A stretch of DNA of 57,766 nucleotides, from assembly GCA_037442205.1 (NCBI GenBank), contig JBBIQS010000050.1:1-57766 (forward strand), written 5' to 3'. The position numbers were made by a program, and so were the translations under genes. Under the pieces are notes generated by a model. The model had not been told where the DNA came from. It did no database searches and was given only the letters and a program-made list of their open reading frames with translations. Positions 17,452-25,157 of this stretch are shown here, one piece after another. The first letter of the stretch is position 1; every line of letters begins with the position of its first letter. Source of the DNA: JBBIQS01 sp037442205. GTDB taxonomy: Bacteria; Myxococcota; Myxococcia; Myxococcales; UBA5297.

Positions 17452-17667
17452 TCAGCGGTGCAACGGGGTGGGCGCCGCGTGCTCGGCGGCGTGGGGGTGG
17501 GCCCGCTCCAGGCGCTCGAGGCGCGCGGCGAGCGGTGCGACGATGGCGCGCGCGATGCGCGTGAGCTTGGCGACGCTGACGCGCTGGCCGAGGTAGGCAC
17601 CCACGGCGGCCCCCAGGGTCGGGGCGAGGGCAGGCGAAGCGGTCTCGGCGAGCGTGGCGAGGTCCAT
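17452..17667 (-). CDS. Small helical protein of the structural operon
   Basis: A 71-aa protein starting at ATG 17667, 4 nt after the M23 peptidase stop. It has an Ala-rich helix (ALAPTLGAAVGAYLGQR) and then a basic Leu-heptad helix (IARAIVAPLAARLERLERA). It could be membrane-associated or a small coiled coil. Its function is unknown. Confidence 0.55.
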   Translation of the reverse strand: MDLATLAETASPALAPTLGAAVGAYLGQRVSVAKLTRIARAIVAPLAARLERLERAHPHAAEHAAPTPLHR

Positions 17668-17671
17668 AGGC

Positions 17672-18157
17672 TCAGCTCCAGAGGGGTTCGGGGTTGACGT
17701 TCTGACCGTTGACCCAGGCGGCGACGTGGACATGAGGGCCGGTCGAGGCGCCGCTGTTGCCGGTCAGGCCGATGATCTGCCCGGCGGCCACCTGCTCGCC
17801 CTCGGACACCAGCTGCTGCGACAGATGGGCGAAGCCGAACACGGTTGCACCGTCCGCCAGCCGCACACGGATCGCCTTCCCGTTGTCGGGGTCCTCCCAC
17901 ACGCGGATCACCTCGCCCGCGCCGGGCGCCTTGAGCGGCGTTCCCACGGGCACCGCCAGATCGGCGCCGTTGTGGAAGGCGCCAGCCCTCCCAGTGAGCG
18001 GGTCCACGCGCGAGCCCCACGGGCTCGAGGTGCGCCCGCCGTCTACCGGGCGGGTGAGCTTGGGCGTGTCGTTGACCACGGCGGCGGCCTCCTGTTCCGT
18101 CAGCACCAGCAGCACCACCACCACGGCCGCCACGGCGGCCAGCACGGCGGGGCGCAT
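17672..18157 (-). CDS. Membrane-anchored M23-family peptidase (endolysin/virion hydrolase)
   Basis: A 161-aa protein with an N-terminal TM anchor (5-20) and then a complete LytM/M23 domain. The zinc ligands are His62 and Asp66 in HNGADLAVPVG and His144 in GPHVHVAAW, with His111 and His142 as catalytic helpers. M23 enzymes cut peptide crosslinks in peptidoglycan. With a membrane anchor in a provirus, it could serve lysis or peptidoglycan penetration from the virion. Its start shares a base with the preceding stop (TGATG). Confidence 0.88.
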   Translation of the reverse strand: MRPAVLAAVAAVVVVLLVLTEQEAAAVVNDTPKLTRPVDGGRTSSPWGSRVDPLTGRAGAFHNGADLAVPVGTPLKAPGAGEVIRVWEDPDNGKAIRVRLADGATVFGFAHLSQQLVSEGEQVAAGQIIGLTGNSGASTGPHVHVAAWVNGQNVNPEPLWS

Positions 18158-18648
18158 CAGCGGCCTCTTGCGCGCAGGTAGAACGCGGTCCCCACCAGCA
18201 CCGCGGCCCCGAGCAGCACGAGCTTGACCGTTCCCCAGGCGTCATCGAGCGTCGGCTTGATCTCGTCGTAGGTCTGTTGCGCCAACCCCTTGAGGTTGGC
18301 CCACGGGCCGGCGAGGTCGTCCCCCTCTTCCATCAGGCCGAACTGGCGCTTGATCTGCTCGCCCAGCGTCTTGCCCACGTCGGCCCACTCGCCCCAGGTG
18401 TACGGCGAGCCGTCGTCGCGCGTGCCCCGAATCGCCTGGGTGAGCAGGTCGCCCTCCCAGAAGTCGAGTTGCACGCGCGTCGTGTTCATCGTGTCGTTGA
18501 CCGACTGCTGGAGCGGATTCAGCCAGCTCCCCGCGTGGACGAGGTTGTAGACGCTGCCGCTCTGCCCGGCAGCCTTGCCGGCTGCGGCAGCGAACAGCCC
18601 CTCGACTGCGGCGATCATGCGGTCTGCAATCTGTCTCGGCGTGTCCAT
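18157..18648 (-). CDS. Structural-operon protein with C-terminal TM
   Basis: A 163-aa protein. Most is soluble and acidic, with helical stretches (RQIADRMIAAVEGLFAAAA, DDAWGTVK). A C-terminal TM helix (about 143-158, LVLLGAAVLVGTAFYL) ends in a basic RARGR tail. The design suits a virion membrane protein facing the capsid or genome. It overlaps the M23 gene by one base. No family is recognised. Confidence 0.62.
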   Translation of the reverse strand: MDTPRQIADRMIAAVEGLFAAAAGKAAGQSGSVYNLVHAGSWLNPLQQSVNDTMNTTRVQLDFWEGDLLTQAIRGTRDDGSPYTWGEWADVGKTLGEQIKRQFGLMEEGDDLAGPWANLKGLAQQTYDEIKPTLDDAWGTVKLVLLGAAVLVGTAFYLRARGR

Positions 18649-18651
18649 TGC

Positions 18652-19623
18652 TCACCATCCCGCACAGCGGTACTCGACGACGGTCCCCGGGCCACCGCCC
18701 GACACCCCAACTATCGTGGTCGTGGTCCCTGCGTAGACGGTTTCGCCGCCCGGGGCGTTGACCACGCAGGTCGGAGGATTCGCCCAGGCCACGGAGAACG
18801 TGAGCACGCAGCCGCCGACGACGCCTGACCCATAGGTCACGCGCCCCACGGAGTCGTTGCCGGCGATGATGGGCGAGGTGCCGCACGCGCTCAACGTCGG
18901 CGCGGTGCCGGTGAACAGCTCGTGCGTACCCGACGCCAGCGCGTATCTCTCTGCTCCTCCGGTGCGCACGGAGAGCATCCTTGCGCCAGCCGTAGCGAGA
19001 GATAGCGAGTTGTCGATCACCACGCCTATCGCCGTGGCCCCGTCCACCTGCGTGCTGCGCACTGTCGCCGTGACGCTACCGGGCACCGTGTAGAGTCCCG
19101 AGTTTGCGTAGACGATATTTCCGATGACGTAGCCCGAGGTGGAGAGCGTTCCATCCTTGTCGATGAACGCCTTTTCGGCTCCGGTGTGCTTGAGACTCAT
19201 CAGCTTGCCGCCTGCGCCCAGCGTCACCCCTGGCGTATCGAAGGTAAACGCCACGTCGATCCCGCCCGTAGCCGCGACGCTCGACTCGAGGATCGCGCCG
19301 GCCGGTGCTTCGAACCGCAGCGCCGCCCCGATGCCCAGCGTGGATGCGGCGGCGCGGCCGATGTAGTTGCCCGCCTCTCCTCCAAGATGCAGCCGCGCGC
19401 CGCTCGGCAATTGCACCGCAACGGCTCCCGCGGCAATGCCTGTGACGTTGACGGCCGGGGCCGTGGCGGTGGTGAGCGTCAGGCTGCGAATGGTGCACGG
19501 GCCGTTGGGCCGACAGGTTCCCGCCGGCACCACCTGCCCCGGGCCTGCGTGCGCCAGCTGTGGCCACGTCAAGAGCACCAGCCAGGCAACGAAGATCCAG
19601 CGCTCAAATCTCGTGCGTCGCAT
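18652..19623 (-). CDS. Secreted fibre/spike-like protein (receptor-binding candidate)
   Basis: A 323-aa protein with a signal peptide (cleavage after PQLAHA, about 26), a Cys pair (CRPNGPC) and a long Gly/Thr/Ala beta-rich body. The C-terminal domain (about 238-323) has the pattern A-P-T-x-S-x-C-G-T-S-P-x-I-x-G-N-D ending VEYRCAGW. That pattern recurs in tail-fibre and virion receptor-binding tips. I infer a host-attachment spike. The codon use looks less GC-biased than its neighbours, as expected for a fast-evolving adhesion gene. Its start overlaps the preceding gene by 20 nt. Confidence 0.6.
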   Translation of the reverse strand: MRRTRFERWIFVAWLVLLTWPQLAHAGPGQVVPAGTCRPNGPCTIRSLTLTTATAPAVNVTGIAAGAVAVQLPSGARLHLGGEAGNYIGRAAASTLGIGAALRFEAPAGAILESSVAATGGIDVAFTFDTPGVTLGAGGKLMSLKHTGAEKAFIDKDGTLSTSGYVIGNIVYANSGLYTVPGSVTATVRSTQVDGATAIGVVIDNSLSLATAGARMLSVRTGGAERYALASGTHELFTGTAPTLSACGTSPIIAGNDSVGRVTYGSGVVGGCVLTFSVAWANPPTCVVNAPGGETVYAGTTTTIVGVSGGGPGTVVEYRCAGW

Positions 19624-20341
19624 CGACCATCACCTTGGAGTTGGGGTTCACGAGCGGGACCGTGAACGCGATCCGGCCGGCAGGGACATAGGGGGTCCGC
19701 TGCGCGATCGGCTCGACGCCCGGATCGATGGTTTCGGCAAGCACCCATCCGGTCCCGGTCGGCTGGTATGCCTCGCCGGCCTGCCCCGGCTGCGGCGCCA
19801 CCCAGACCGAAACGATCTGCGTCCCGGTTAGGTAGAAATTGAGCTGCCGCGTGGTGGGCTTGAGCAGCACTTCCGGCCAAGGGTTCTCGGCGCTGATCTC
19901 CTGCATCGGCACTTCGCGCGCCGTGTGCAGCATCGGCTTGGCCGGCGCGTAGACCTCGCTCGCCCGTTCGAACGTCACGGCGAGATAGGCCAACATTCGC
20001 GACTGCCCGACGCCAGCCGGGAACGCGCCGGCATTCGACGGCGCCCAAATCTCCCAGCCGGCGAAGGGCTCGTCAGGGCAGTAGACCGACCCCGGCCCCT
20101 GCATCCTGAACTGGCGCCCGTCGGCCGTGCGAACGATCACCGGGAACATCCCCGGCGGCTCGCACAGCGGCACGATGTTGTCTTGCGTGTTCGGCAGCGG
20201 GCTGGTGGCCTTGACGGCAGGCAGCACCCCCGGGGCGACGTAGAACCCCACTCCACGCCCGCCGGCTCGAGGCGCCACGAACGGAAAGGCCGCGTCCTTG
20301 CTGAACACGTCGGCCACGGTCTGAACGATCCGCGATTCCAC
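19604..20341 (-). CDS. Probable minor capsid/vertex protein
   Basis: A 245-aa soluble protein starting at GTG 20341 with GAGGTGA upstream. It has many aromatic and Pro residues and beta-type segments (FPVIVRTADGRQFRM, LNFYLTGTQIVSVWV, RIAFTVPLVNPNSKVMV). There is no TM segment or enzyme motif. Its place between the small membrane-protein genes and the spike candidate suggests a vertex or penton-like component. This is inference from position. Confidence 0.55.
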   Translation of the reverse strand: MESRIVQTVADVFSKDAAFPFVAPRAGGRGVGFYVAPGVLPAVKATSPLPNTQDNIVPLCEPPGMFPVIVRTADGRQFRMQGPGSVYCPDEPFAGWEIWAPSNAGAFPAGVGQSRMLAYLAVTFERASEVYAPAKPMLHTAREVPMQEISAENPWPEVLLKPTTRQLNFYLTGTQIVSVWVAPQPGQAGEAYQPTGTGWVLAETIDPGVEPIAQRTPYVPAGRIAFTVPLVNPNSKVMVDATHEI

Positions 20342-20382
20342 TGCTCACCTCGCTTCTTGATGGCTGCCGGCTGCGCCTGAGC

Positions 20383-20649
20383 TCACTCGTAGTCGTCGGC
20401 GCCGCTGTCGTCCCCGCCGAACCAGCTCGAGAGCAGATCGACCACCTGACCGCCGACGTGGATCGCCTGATTCACGTCGAATCCTCCGCCGGGCTGCTGC
20501 TGGTTCGGCCGCGCCGGCTGCGCGGGCGGCTGGGCGTTCCCGCCCTGGCCCGGCCCCGGCAGCGCACGCTGCGCGCCCTGCTGCTGGCGGGTGAGCATGA
20601 AGGCGACCAGCGCGAGCCCGCCGACCAAGAGAAGCGTGTTGTTGTTCAT
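20383..20649 (-). CDS. Small membrane protein with Gln/Pro-rich linker
   Basis: An 88-aa protein. The N-terminal TM (5-20, TLLLVGGLALVAFMLT) is followed by a Q/P/G-rich linker (about 22-55) and an acidic amphipathic tail ending GGDDSGADDYE. The ATG at 20649 is supported by GAAAGGCAGCC upstream. It is a probable virion membrane component. No family is recognised. Confidence 0.58.
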   Translation of the reverse strand: MNNNTLLLVGGLALVAFMLTRQQQGAQRALPGPGQGGNAQPPAQPARPNQQQPGGGFDVNQAIHVGGQVVDLLSSWFGGDDSGADDYE

Positions 20650-20677
20650 GGCTGCCTTTCGTCGAGCCGTCTGCGGC

Positions 20678-21352
20678 TCAGAAGCTGAACAAGTCCTTGA
20701 AGAAGCCGCCCACGGCCTGCACCGCCTGCCCGGTGCCGGTGTCGGAGCGCGTGGGGTCCAAGTCCGAGACCCAATCGCGCGCTGCCTTGGCCTGCTCCCC
20801 GAGGCCCACCTGTTCGGCGGCGGCGGTGGCCAGGTCGGCGGCGATGCGCGTCGGCAAGAGCACGCCGGCGCCGGCCAGGTCGGCGGCGGCGTACTTGCCG
20901 TACTTCGAGAAGCCTTCCTTCTGCTCGGGCGAGGCGCCCACGGCATCGGCCAGCGCCGCGCCGCCCCTCTCACCCCAGAAGCCGGCCAGGGTCATGGATG
21001 AGCCAACCATTACCTCGTTCACCTTGGCCTGGGAGGCGCCGTTGCGCCCGATCCAGTTGGCTAGGGCACTGTTGGCGAAGCCGCCGGCTACGAAGGCTGC
21101 CCCGGGGATTCCGCCGACCGCGCCCGCTGCCGCTTTGGCCAGGGTCAAGCCCCTACTCACGTCAGCCGGATCGATCTTCCCGTCCCCTTTCTGCATGTCC
21201 TTCGGCGGCGCTTTCGGCGGCTGCGTCGCCAAGGCCGGCGGCAGCTCCCGGCCGCCGCGCCGGCCCTTGTCCTTCGCGGGCGTCGCCCGCCTGGCGCTCG
21301 AGAGCACCGCCAGCGCCGGCAGCGCAATCAGTCCGATGGTGATGGGGTCCAT
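20678..21352 (-). CDS. Structural-operon membrane protein, Ala/Gly-rich
   Basis: A 224-aa protein. A short N-terminal hydrophobic segment (5-18, TIGLIALPALAVLS) is followed by a basic linker. A hydrophobic Ala/Gly block (about 70-100) is rich in GxxxA/GxxxG-type spacing, and a helical C terminus ends GGFFKDLFSF. Glycine-zipper-like blocks occur in virion membrane or pore proteins. It lies directly downstream of the capsid candidate. Confidence 0.6.
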   Translation of the reverse strand: MDPITIGLIALPALAVLSSARRATPAKDKGRRGGRELPPALATQPPKAPPKDMQKGDGKIDPADVSRGLTLAKAAAGAVGGIPGAAFVAGGFANSALANWIGRNGASQAKVNEVMVGSSMTLAGFWGERGGAALADAVGASPEQKEGFSKYGKYAAADLAGAGVLLPTRIAADLATAAAEQVGLGEQAKAARDWVSDLDPTRSDTGTGQAVQAVGGFFKDLFSF

Positions 21353-21430
21353 GACGGTTCCGAGTGGCGAGCGAGCGGAGAGAAGTGGGCCAGGCGCCGT
21401 GGAGGTGGCGGCGCCCGGCCCGACCGGCGG

Positions 21431-22783
21431 CTACTGCAACATCTGCCGGATGCGCGCCAGGGTGGCGCTGGCGTTGGTGTCCACCGCGCCGCCGACGTTG
21501 GTCACGGCCCCGGGGATGGCGGCGGCGACCTTCTTGGCGACCTCGGCGGCGGCGGCCACCTCGCCGTTGGCCAGCAGCTTCGCCTGCCGCGCCTTGGCGT
21601 CGGCCAGCACGCTGGCGGGGACGCGATCCTCGGGGTTCTTGCCGACCTCGGCGACGGTTCCGGGGAACTTGTCGAAGTCGGCGTCGCCGGGCGCCACCAG
21701 GGTCAGCGACGAGGCGAAGCGCAGCGGGTACGGGATGCGCTTGCCCGAGGTGTCGGCGAAGTTGATCGCCTTGATGGTCTCGGCGCGGACGATCGCCGCT
21801 TCCTTGAGGTCGGCCTTGACCGCATCCTCGCCCTGCACCACGAACCCGAACCAGGCCATCTTGGCGGTGGCCAGATCCTTGGTCAGCTGGGTGAAGACGA
21901 ACCGGCCCACGGGCAACAGGTTGAACTTGGCGTTGGTGCCGTGGACGTAGATCAGCGTCCAGCGGTCGGACACGTCAGCCTCGGCCGGCAGGTTCGGGGC
22001 GTCGTGGTACTCGGTGATCAGCTCGGCCGGCGACACCTGATCGTGCACCATGGTCGGGCCCACCTCGGCGCGGATGTTGGTCAGGGTGGAGCTGACGTGC
22101 TTGGCGGTGCGCTCGGCCACCAGCAGCATGGCCTGCATGTCGGCCGGGGCGCGGGCAACCTTGTCCGCCTCATCCTGATCTCTGTACTCGGGCAGGTAGC
22201 TCCACCGGTCCTCGTTCGGATGCTCGGCCGGCACCTCGTCAGGAATCAGCTCCAGGGTGACGATGCCTCCGATGGTGACGCCCGCCGGCAGGCCCGCGGG
22301 CGCGGCGCCGCGCCTGATCTCGATCTCCATCATGCGAGCCTGGGTGGGGCCGACTCCGAAGAATCGATCCATGGCCGGGTCCTGCCAGAAGCGGCCGGTG
22401 GGGGCGATGGGGTAGCAGACGCAGTTGGTGGTCGCGCCGTTGGGCAGCGACTGCGCGAGGCCGGTGGTGCTGTCGGCATAGCCCTCCATCTCGCTGCCGT
22501 AGGCGTGGCGCTGGAGGATCTGGAGCACCACGAAGTCGATCAGCTGGTAGACCTTGTGCAGCAGGCCGGCGCCGTAGGCCATCGACAGGAAGAAGGCGCC
22601 GAACAGGCTTTGCTTCTGGGCGTCGGTCAGGGCGACGGGGCCGCCCGAGGCGTTCGCCAGCGGGATGGTCATCTTGAAGCGCTGGCCGCGGGCAACCTTG
22701 CCCTTGGCGACTTCGATGGTGCCCTTGCGGAACTTCTCCGAGGTGTTCGGCCCTGCGAGGGTGATGCTGTTCAGTTTGCGCAT
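21431..22783 (-). CDS. Major capsid protein candidate
   Basis: A 450-aa soluble protein, the largest in the element, starting at ATG 22783 behind GGGAGAG. It is beta-rich with many V/T/F alternations and has two halves of similar character. About 25-200 includes RGQRFKMTIPLAN, LIDFVVLQILQRH and GGIVTLELIPDE. About 245-400 includes RWTLIYVHGTN, FNLLPVGRFVFTQLT and LTLVAPGDAD. A helical Ala-rich tail follows (about 395-450). Double-jelly-roll capsid proteins are commonly 270-450 aa and are encoded next to the packaging ATPase, as here. I see no HK97-fold features such as an adjacent protease or portal. The fold is inferred, not shown. Confidence 0.58.
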   Translation of the reverse strand: MRKLNSITLAGPNTSEKFRKGTIEVAKGKVARGQRFKMTIPLANASGGPVALTDAQKQSLFGAFFLSMAYGAGLLHKVYQLIDFVVLQILQRHAYGSEMEGYADSTTGLAQSLPNGATTNCVCYPIAPTGRFWQDPAMDRFFGVGPTQARMMEIEIRRGAAPAGLPAGVTIGGIVTLELIPDEVPAEHPNEDRWSYLPEYRDQDEADKVARAPADMQAMLLVAERTAKHVSSTLTNIRAEVGPTMVHDQVSPAELITEYHDAPNLPAEADVSDRWTLIYVHGTNAKFNLLPVGRFVFTQLTKDLATAKMAWFGFVVQGEDAVKADLKEAAIVRAETIKAINFADTSGKRIPYPLRFASSLTLVAPGDADFDKFPGTVAEVGKNPEDRVPASVLADAKARQAKLLANGEVAAAAEVAKKVAAAIPGAVTNVGGAVDTNASATLARIRQMLQ

Positions 22784-22847
22784 GTGTCTCTCCCACCCGT
22801 GCGTGGTGGTGGAGGTGAGAGGGAAAACGCCCGTGCTGGGCCGGTGG

Positions 22848-22949
22848 TCAGATGACCTTGGCGTGGATGCTCGGCGCGAAGGTCTTGAGCCCGTACAGCG
22901 CGCCGAGGGTGGCGGCGACGCTCAGGGCAATGACGGCGTACTTGCTCAT
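22848..22949 (-). CDS. 33-aa single-TM peptide between ATPase and capsid genes
   Basis: The ATG at 22949 overlaps the stop of the ATPase gene (ATGA) and opens 33 codons ending TGA at 22848-22850. The peptide is MSKYAVIALSVAATLGALYG followed by a short basic tail. It is one membrane-spanning helix. The overlap, the rightly spaced RBS (GGAG) and its place in the operon make it a real gene. Tiny membrane proteins are typical of viruses with an internal lipid layer. Confidence 0.65.
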   Translation of the reverse strand: MSKYAVIALSVAATLGALYGLKTFAPSIHAKVI

Positions 22950-23635
22950 TTGCTGTGCTCCTGCGTTGGGGTGGTGAGGTCATCGCGCCACTGCTCCGAC
23001 TGACCACGGGCGAGGCGCGATACTCGCTCCGCGAAGGCTTTTCCCTGGGGCAGGCCCACCAGATCGGCCAGGGCGTCGAGGTCGTCCGGGTTGTCCTGGC
23101 GGAACGACACCAGCCGGGTCAGCTGGGTTCTGGCGGTCTTGGGGATCTGAGTCATCCGCTGCGCCAGCAGCACCAGCGGCACCGACTCATGCCGCGACTG
23201 GCAGGCCAGGCGGTTCAGATCCTCGGCGCAGTACTCCGAGAAGACGCCCACCTCGTCTGCGATGGCCACCACCCCGCCCGTAGCCAGCACCAGGTCACAG
23301 AAGCCGGCGAAGTCGCGCGCGCACTCCCGCGGGTCCTGGCTCGGCACCACCGCCAGCGACAGCCGTGCGTCATCCAGCAGGCTCGGATCGCGGAACAGCT
23401 CGTCTGCGGTGCACCGGTCGCGCAGCGGGCCCAGGCGGATCTGATCCGTGCGGCGCCCCTTGCGGCTCCATTCGTCGTGGTAGTCGAACGCCGCCACCCG
23501 AGCGCCCGCCGCCACCTCTGCGGCGGCTAGCTCCTTGCCTTCGGTGCTCTTGCCGGTGCCGCGCTTGCCGACGATGCCCAGCACGTCGTGCGGCAGCAGC
23601 GCCGAGGGGCGGGTCTTGGCGGCGTCGCGGCTCAC
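22946..23635 (-). CDS. Genome-packaging-type P-loop ATPase (FtsK/HerA, P9-like)
   Basis: A 229-aa protein. The Walker A motif is G-K-R-G-T-G-K-S (23-30) and Walker B is GVVAIADE (121-128, Asp127/Glu128). The sensor segment is VLLAQR (155-160), with the Gln-Arg typical of the FtsK/HerA branch. The length equals that of PRD1 P9-like packaging ATPases (about 200-250 aa) and it lacks a TM segment. That argues against filamentous-phage Zot. It would drive DNA into preformed capsids. It is coupled at both ends by ATGA overlaps. Confidence 0.75.
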   Translation of the reverse strand: MSRDAAKTRPSALLPHDVLGIVGKRGTGKSTEGKELAAAEVAAGARVAAFDYHDEWSRKGRRTDQIRLGPLRDRCTADELFRDPSLLDDARLSLAVVPSQDPRECARDFAGFCDLVLATGGVVAIADEVGVFSEYCAEDLNRLACQSRHESVPLVLLAQRMTQIPKTARTQLTRLVSFRQDNPDDLDALADLVGLPQGKAFAERVSRLARGQSEQWRDDLTTPTQEHSK

Positions 23636-24318
23636 TTGGTCTGCACCCCTCCCCCGGCGGCCTTTCGCTCGCGCACCAGCTCCACCAGATGCGCGGTTGC
23701 CGGCGGCAGGAACACGATCCCCACGGCCAACAGCAGCGCGACTTCCGGCGAGACCGCCTCGGCAGGCAGGTACTTCGCCAGGACCGGCGCGGTTGCGTCG
23801 GCGAGCATCGGCACGGGCGGCACGTCCACGAACTCGCCCGGCCCGACCTGCACCCGGCGCGGCTGATCGATCTGGTAGCGAGTGCCCGAGAGCGCCCCGG
23901 CGATGCCGCCCCAGATTTGCAGCGCCATCGGCTGGAAGGCGGCGATCTGCGCCGCGCTCGGCCAGCCGGCGTGCTGCTGCTGTGCGGCGGCCTGCTGGGC
24001 AGCTCCCGACTTGGCCCCCTCGGCAGCCGGCGGCGCCTGGGCCGGCGCGGGCTGCGCGGTGGGCTGCTCGGGCGGATTCTTGCCGCGCTCGGCATCAATG
24101 AGCCGTTCCAGCTCGTCGAGATCCTTCGCGGCCTTGAACTTGTCGAGGCGCCGCCGAACCGATTGCTTCTTTGCCGCAGCCTCGCGGCGGGCGGCATCCA
24201 CCGGCTTGACCTTGCGCGACTCCTCGGCGGCCGGCTGCGCCTCGGCCGGCGGCTGCTGGGTCGCCTCGGCGGGCGCGGTGGTTTCGGCGGTGTCGGCCAT
24301 GGTGGCGGCGTCGCTCAT
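23632..24318 (-). CDS. Pro/Ala-rich protein with C-terminal TM
   Basis: A 228-aa protein starting at ATG 24318 (MSDAATMADT). Its low-complexity Ala/Pro/Gln N-terminal half contains a charged helical segment (KKQSVRRRLDKFKAAKDLDELERL, about 52-75). A folded part follows, and there is one TM near the C terminus (about 195-212, SPEVALLLAVGIVFLPPA). It is coupled to the ATPase by ATGA. It may be a virion membrane or assembly protein. Confidence 0.6.
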   Translation of the reverse strand: MSDAATMADTAETTAPAEATQQPPAEAQPAAEESRKVKPVDAARREAAAKKQSVRRRLDKFKAAKDLDELERLIDAERGKNPPEQPTAQPAPAQAPPAAEGAKSGAAQQAAAQQQHAGWPSAAQIAAFQPMALQIWGGIAGALSGTRYQIDQPRRVQVGPGEFVDVPPVPMLADATAPVLAKYLPAEAVSPEVALLLAVGIVFLPPATAHLVELVRERKAAGGGVQTK

Positions 24319-24380
24319 GTGCGTGGGTCTGTTGCGCCGGCCGCCCGGTGGTCGGGCGGCCGGCATGGTCGCTGTCGCGG

Positions 24381-24512
24381 CTACTTCTTCTTGCCGCTCT
24401 TGGTCTGCTCGGCGGTCTCCGTCTCGGCGGCGGCCTGCTCGGCGGCCTTTGCCTTGGCGGCGGCCTCTTCGGCCACCCGGCGGCGATGCGCTTCGCGCGC
24501 GGTCTCTCCCAT
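24381..24512 (-). CDS. 43-aa charged helical peptide
   Basis: Starts at ATG 24512 behind GGAGCAAC and encodes an Ala/Glu/Lys-rich single helix ending KSGKKK. It may be a small DNA- or capsid-associated peptide. It is supported by position and RBS only. Confidence 0.42.
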   Translation of the reverse strand: MGETAREAHRRRVAEEAAAKAKAAEQAAAETETAEQTKSGKKK

Positions 24513-24641
24513 CGGCGTTGCTCCTGCTGGCGTTGCGCCCCAGCGTGGCGGTCCTGCGTGGCGGTCCTGCGGAAAGAACGGGCGCGGGATGAACCCCGGC
24601 CGGCGCTCGCAGCCCGCGCGCCGGTCAAGCCCACGCACGGG

Positions 24642-24842
24642 CTAGGTGACTCGCCGGCCCTCGAGGTCGGTCGAGAGCCAGTCGCCGAGCCAGGCGAACA
24701 CGTCGCCGTCGGGCTCGACGCTGGCCGAAGAAGCGGGGGCCGCACTGGGGGTCGGGGACGGGTCGGCAGTTTTCTCGGCGGCGGCCTTGGCCCCGTCCGC
24801 AGTCGCCGAAGCGCTTTCGCTCTTTTCCGTGTCCCGCGCCAT
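24642..24842 (-). CDS. Small acidic protein, first gene of structural operon
   Basis: A 66-aa protein starting at ATG 24842 with CCGGAGGGCC upstream. The N-terminal half is disordered (A/S/T/P-rich). The end carries a hydrophobic-acidic patch (DVFAWLGDWLSTDLEG). It is the first leftward gene after the divergent control region. Function unknown. Confidence 0.5.
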   Translation of the reverse strand: MARDTEKSESASATADGAKAAAEKTADPSPTPSAAPASSASVEPDGDVFAWLGDWLSTDLEGRRVT

Positions 24843-24886
24843 GTGCGGCCCTCCGGGTGCTGCGCGTTGCGTTCTGGAGGCATTTG

Positions 24887-24953
24887 GTCACAGGTGACTA
24901 CTCAGCGGCAGAGCACATGGGGTAGCGTAGGGGCACAAGGGGTGACACCACGC
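24887..24953. promoter_or_regulatory. Divergent control region with palindromic operators
   Basis: This region lies between the leftward structural operon and the rightward HTH gene. It holds GTCAC-AG-GTGAC (24887-24898) and a second palindrome GGTG-A-CACC (24941-24949), which share the GTGAC core. The arrangement suits a repressor switch. I cannot name clear -35/-10 boxes. Confidence 0.42.
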
Positions 24954-25157
24954 ATGGGATGGATGAGCGCGAAGCAGGCTGCGGCCTTGGTTGAGGTCCA
25001 CCCGCGTACGATGAAGCGATGGGCTCGCGCCGGGCTGGTGGAGTCGGATCAGTGGGGCATCAATGCCCTGCGGATTCACGTCGAAGGCGGCCGGCCGGTG
25101 CGTGGCGCTGGCGCCGCCGTTGCCGAACTTGAAGCGGCCCTTGCCGCACTGGAGTGA
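24954..25157 (+). CDS. MerR/AlpA-like HTH protein (excisionase/regulator)
   Basis: A 67-aa protein. The N-terminal winged-HTH motif (SAKQAAALVEVHPRTMKRWA, about 5-24, then AGLVESDQWG) is like that of AlpA or excisionase/MerR domains. A short Ala-rich tail follows. It could control the divergent region beside it or steer one of the recombinases. The ATG at 24954 has AAGGGG upstream, and its stop overlaps the GTG of the serine recombinase gene. Confidence 0.68.
   Translation: MGWMSAKQAAALVEVHPRTMKRWARAGLVESDQWGINALRIHVEGGRPVRGAGAAVAELEAALAALE

Noticed and set aside
22946..23635. Zot-type ATPase, that is, a filamentous phage
   Set aside because: The protein lacks the TM segment and size of Zot. 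No ssDNA Rep or pVIII-like small coat cluster is evident, and a 450-aa capsid candidate plus M23 and holin-like genes argue for a lysing icosahedral virus.
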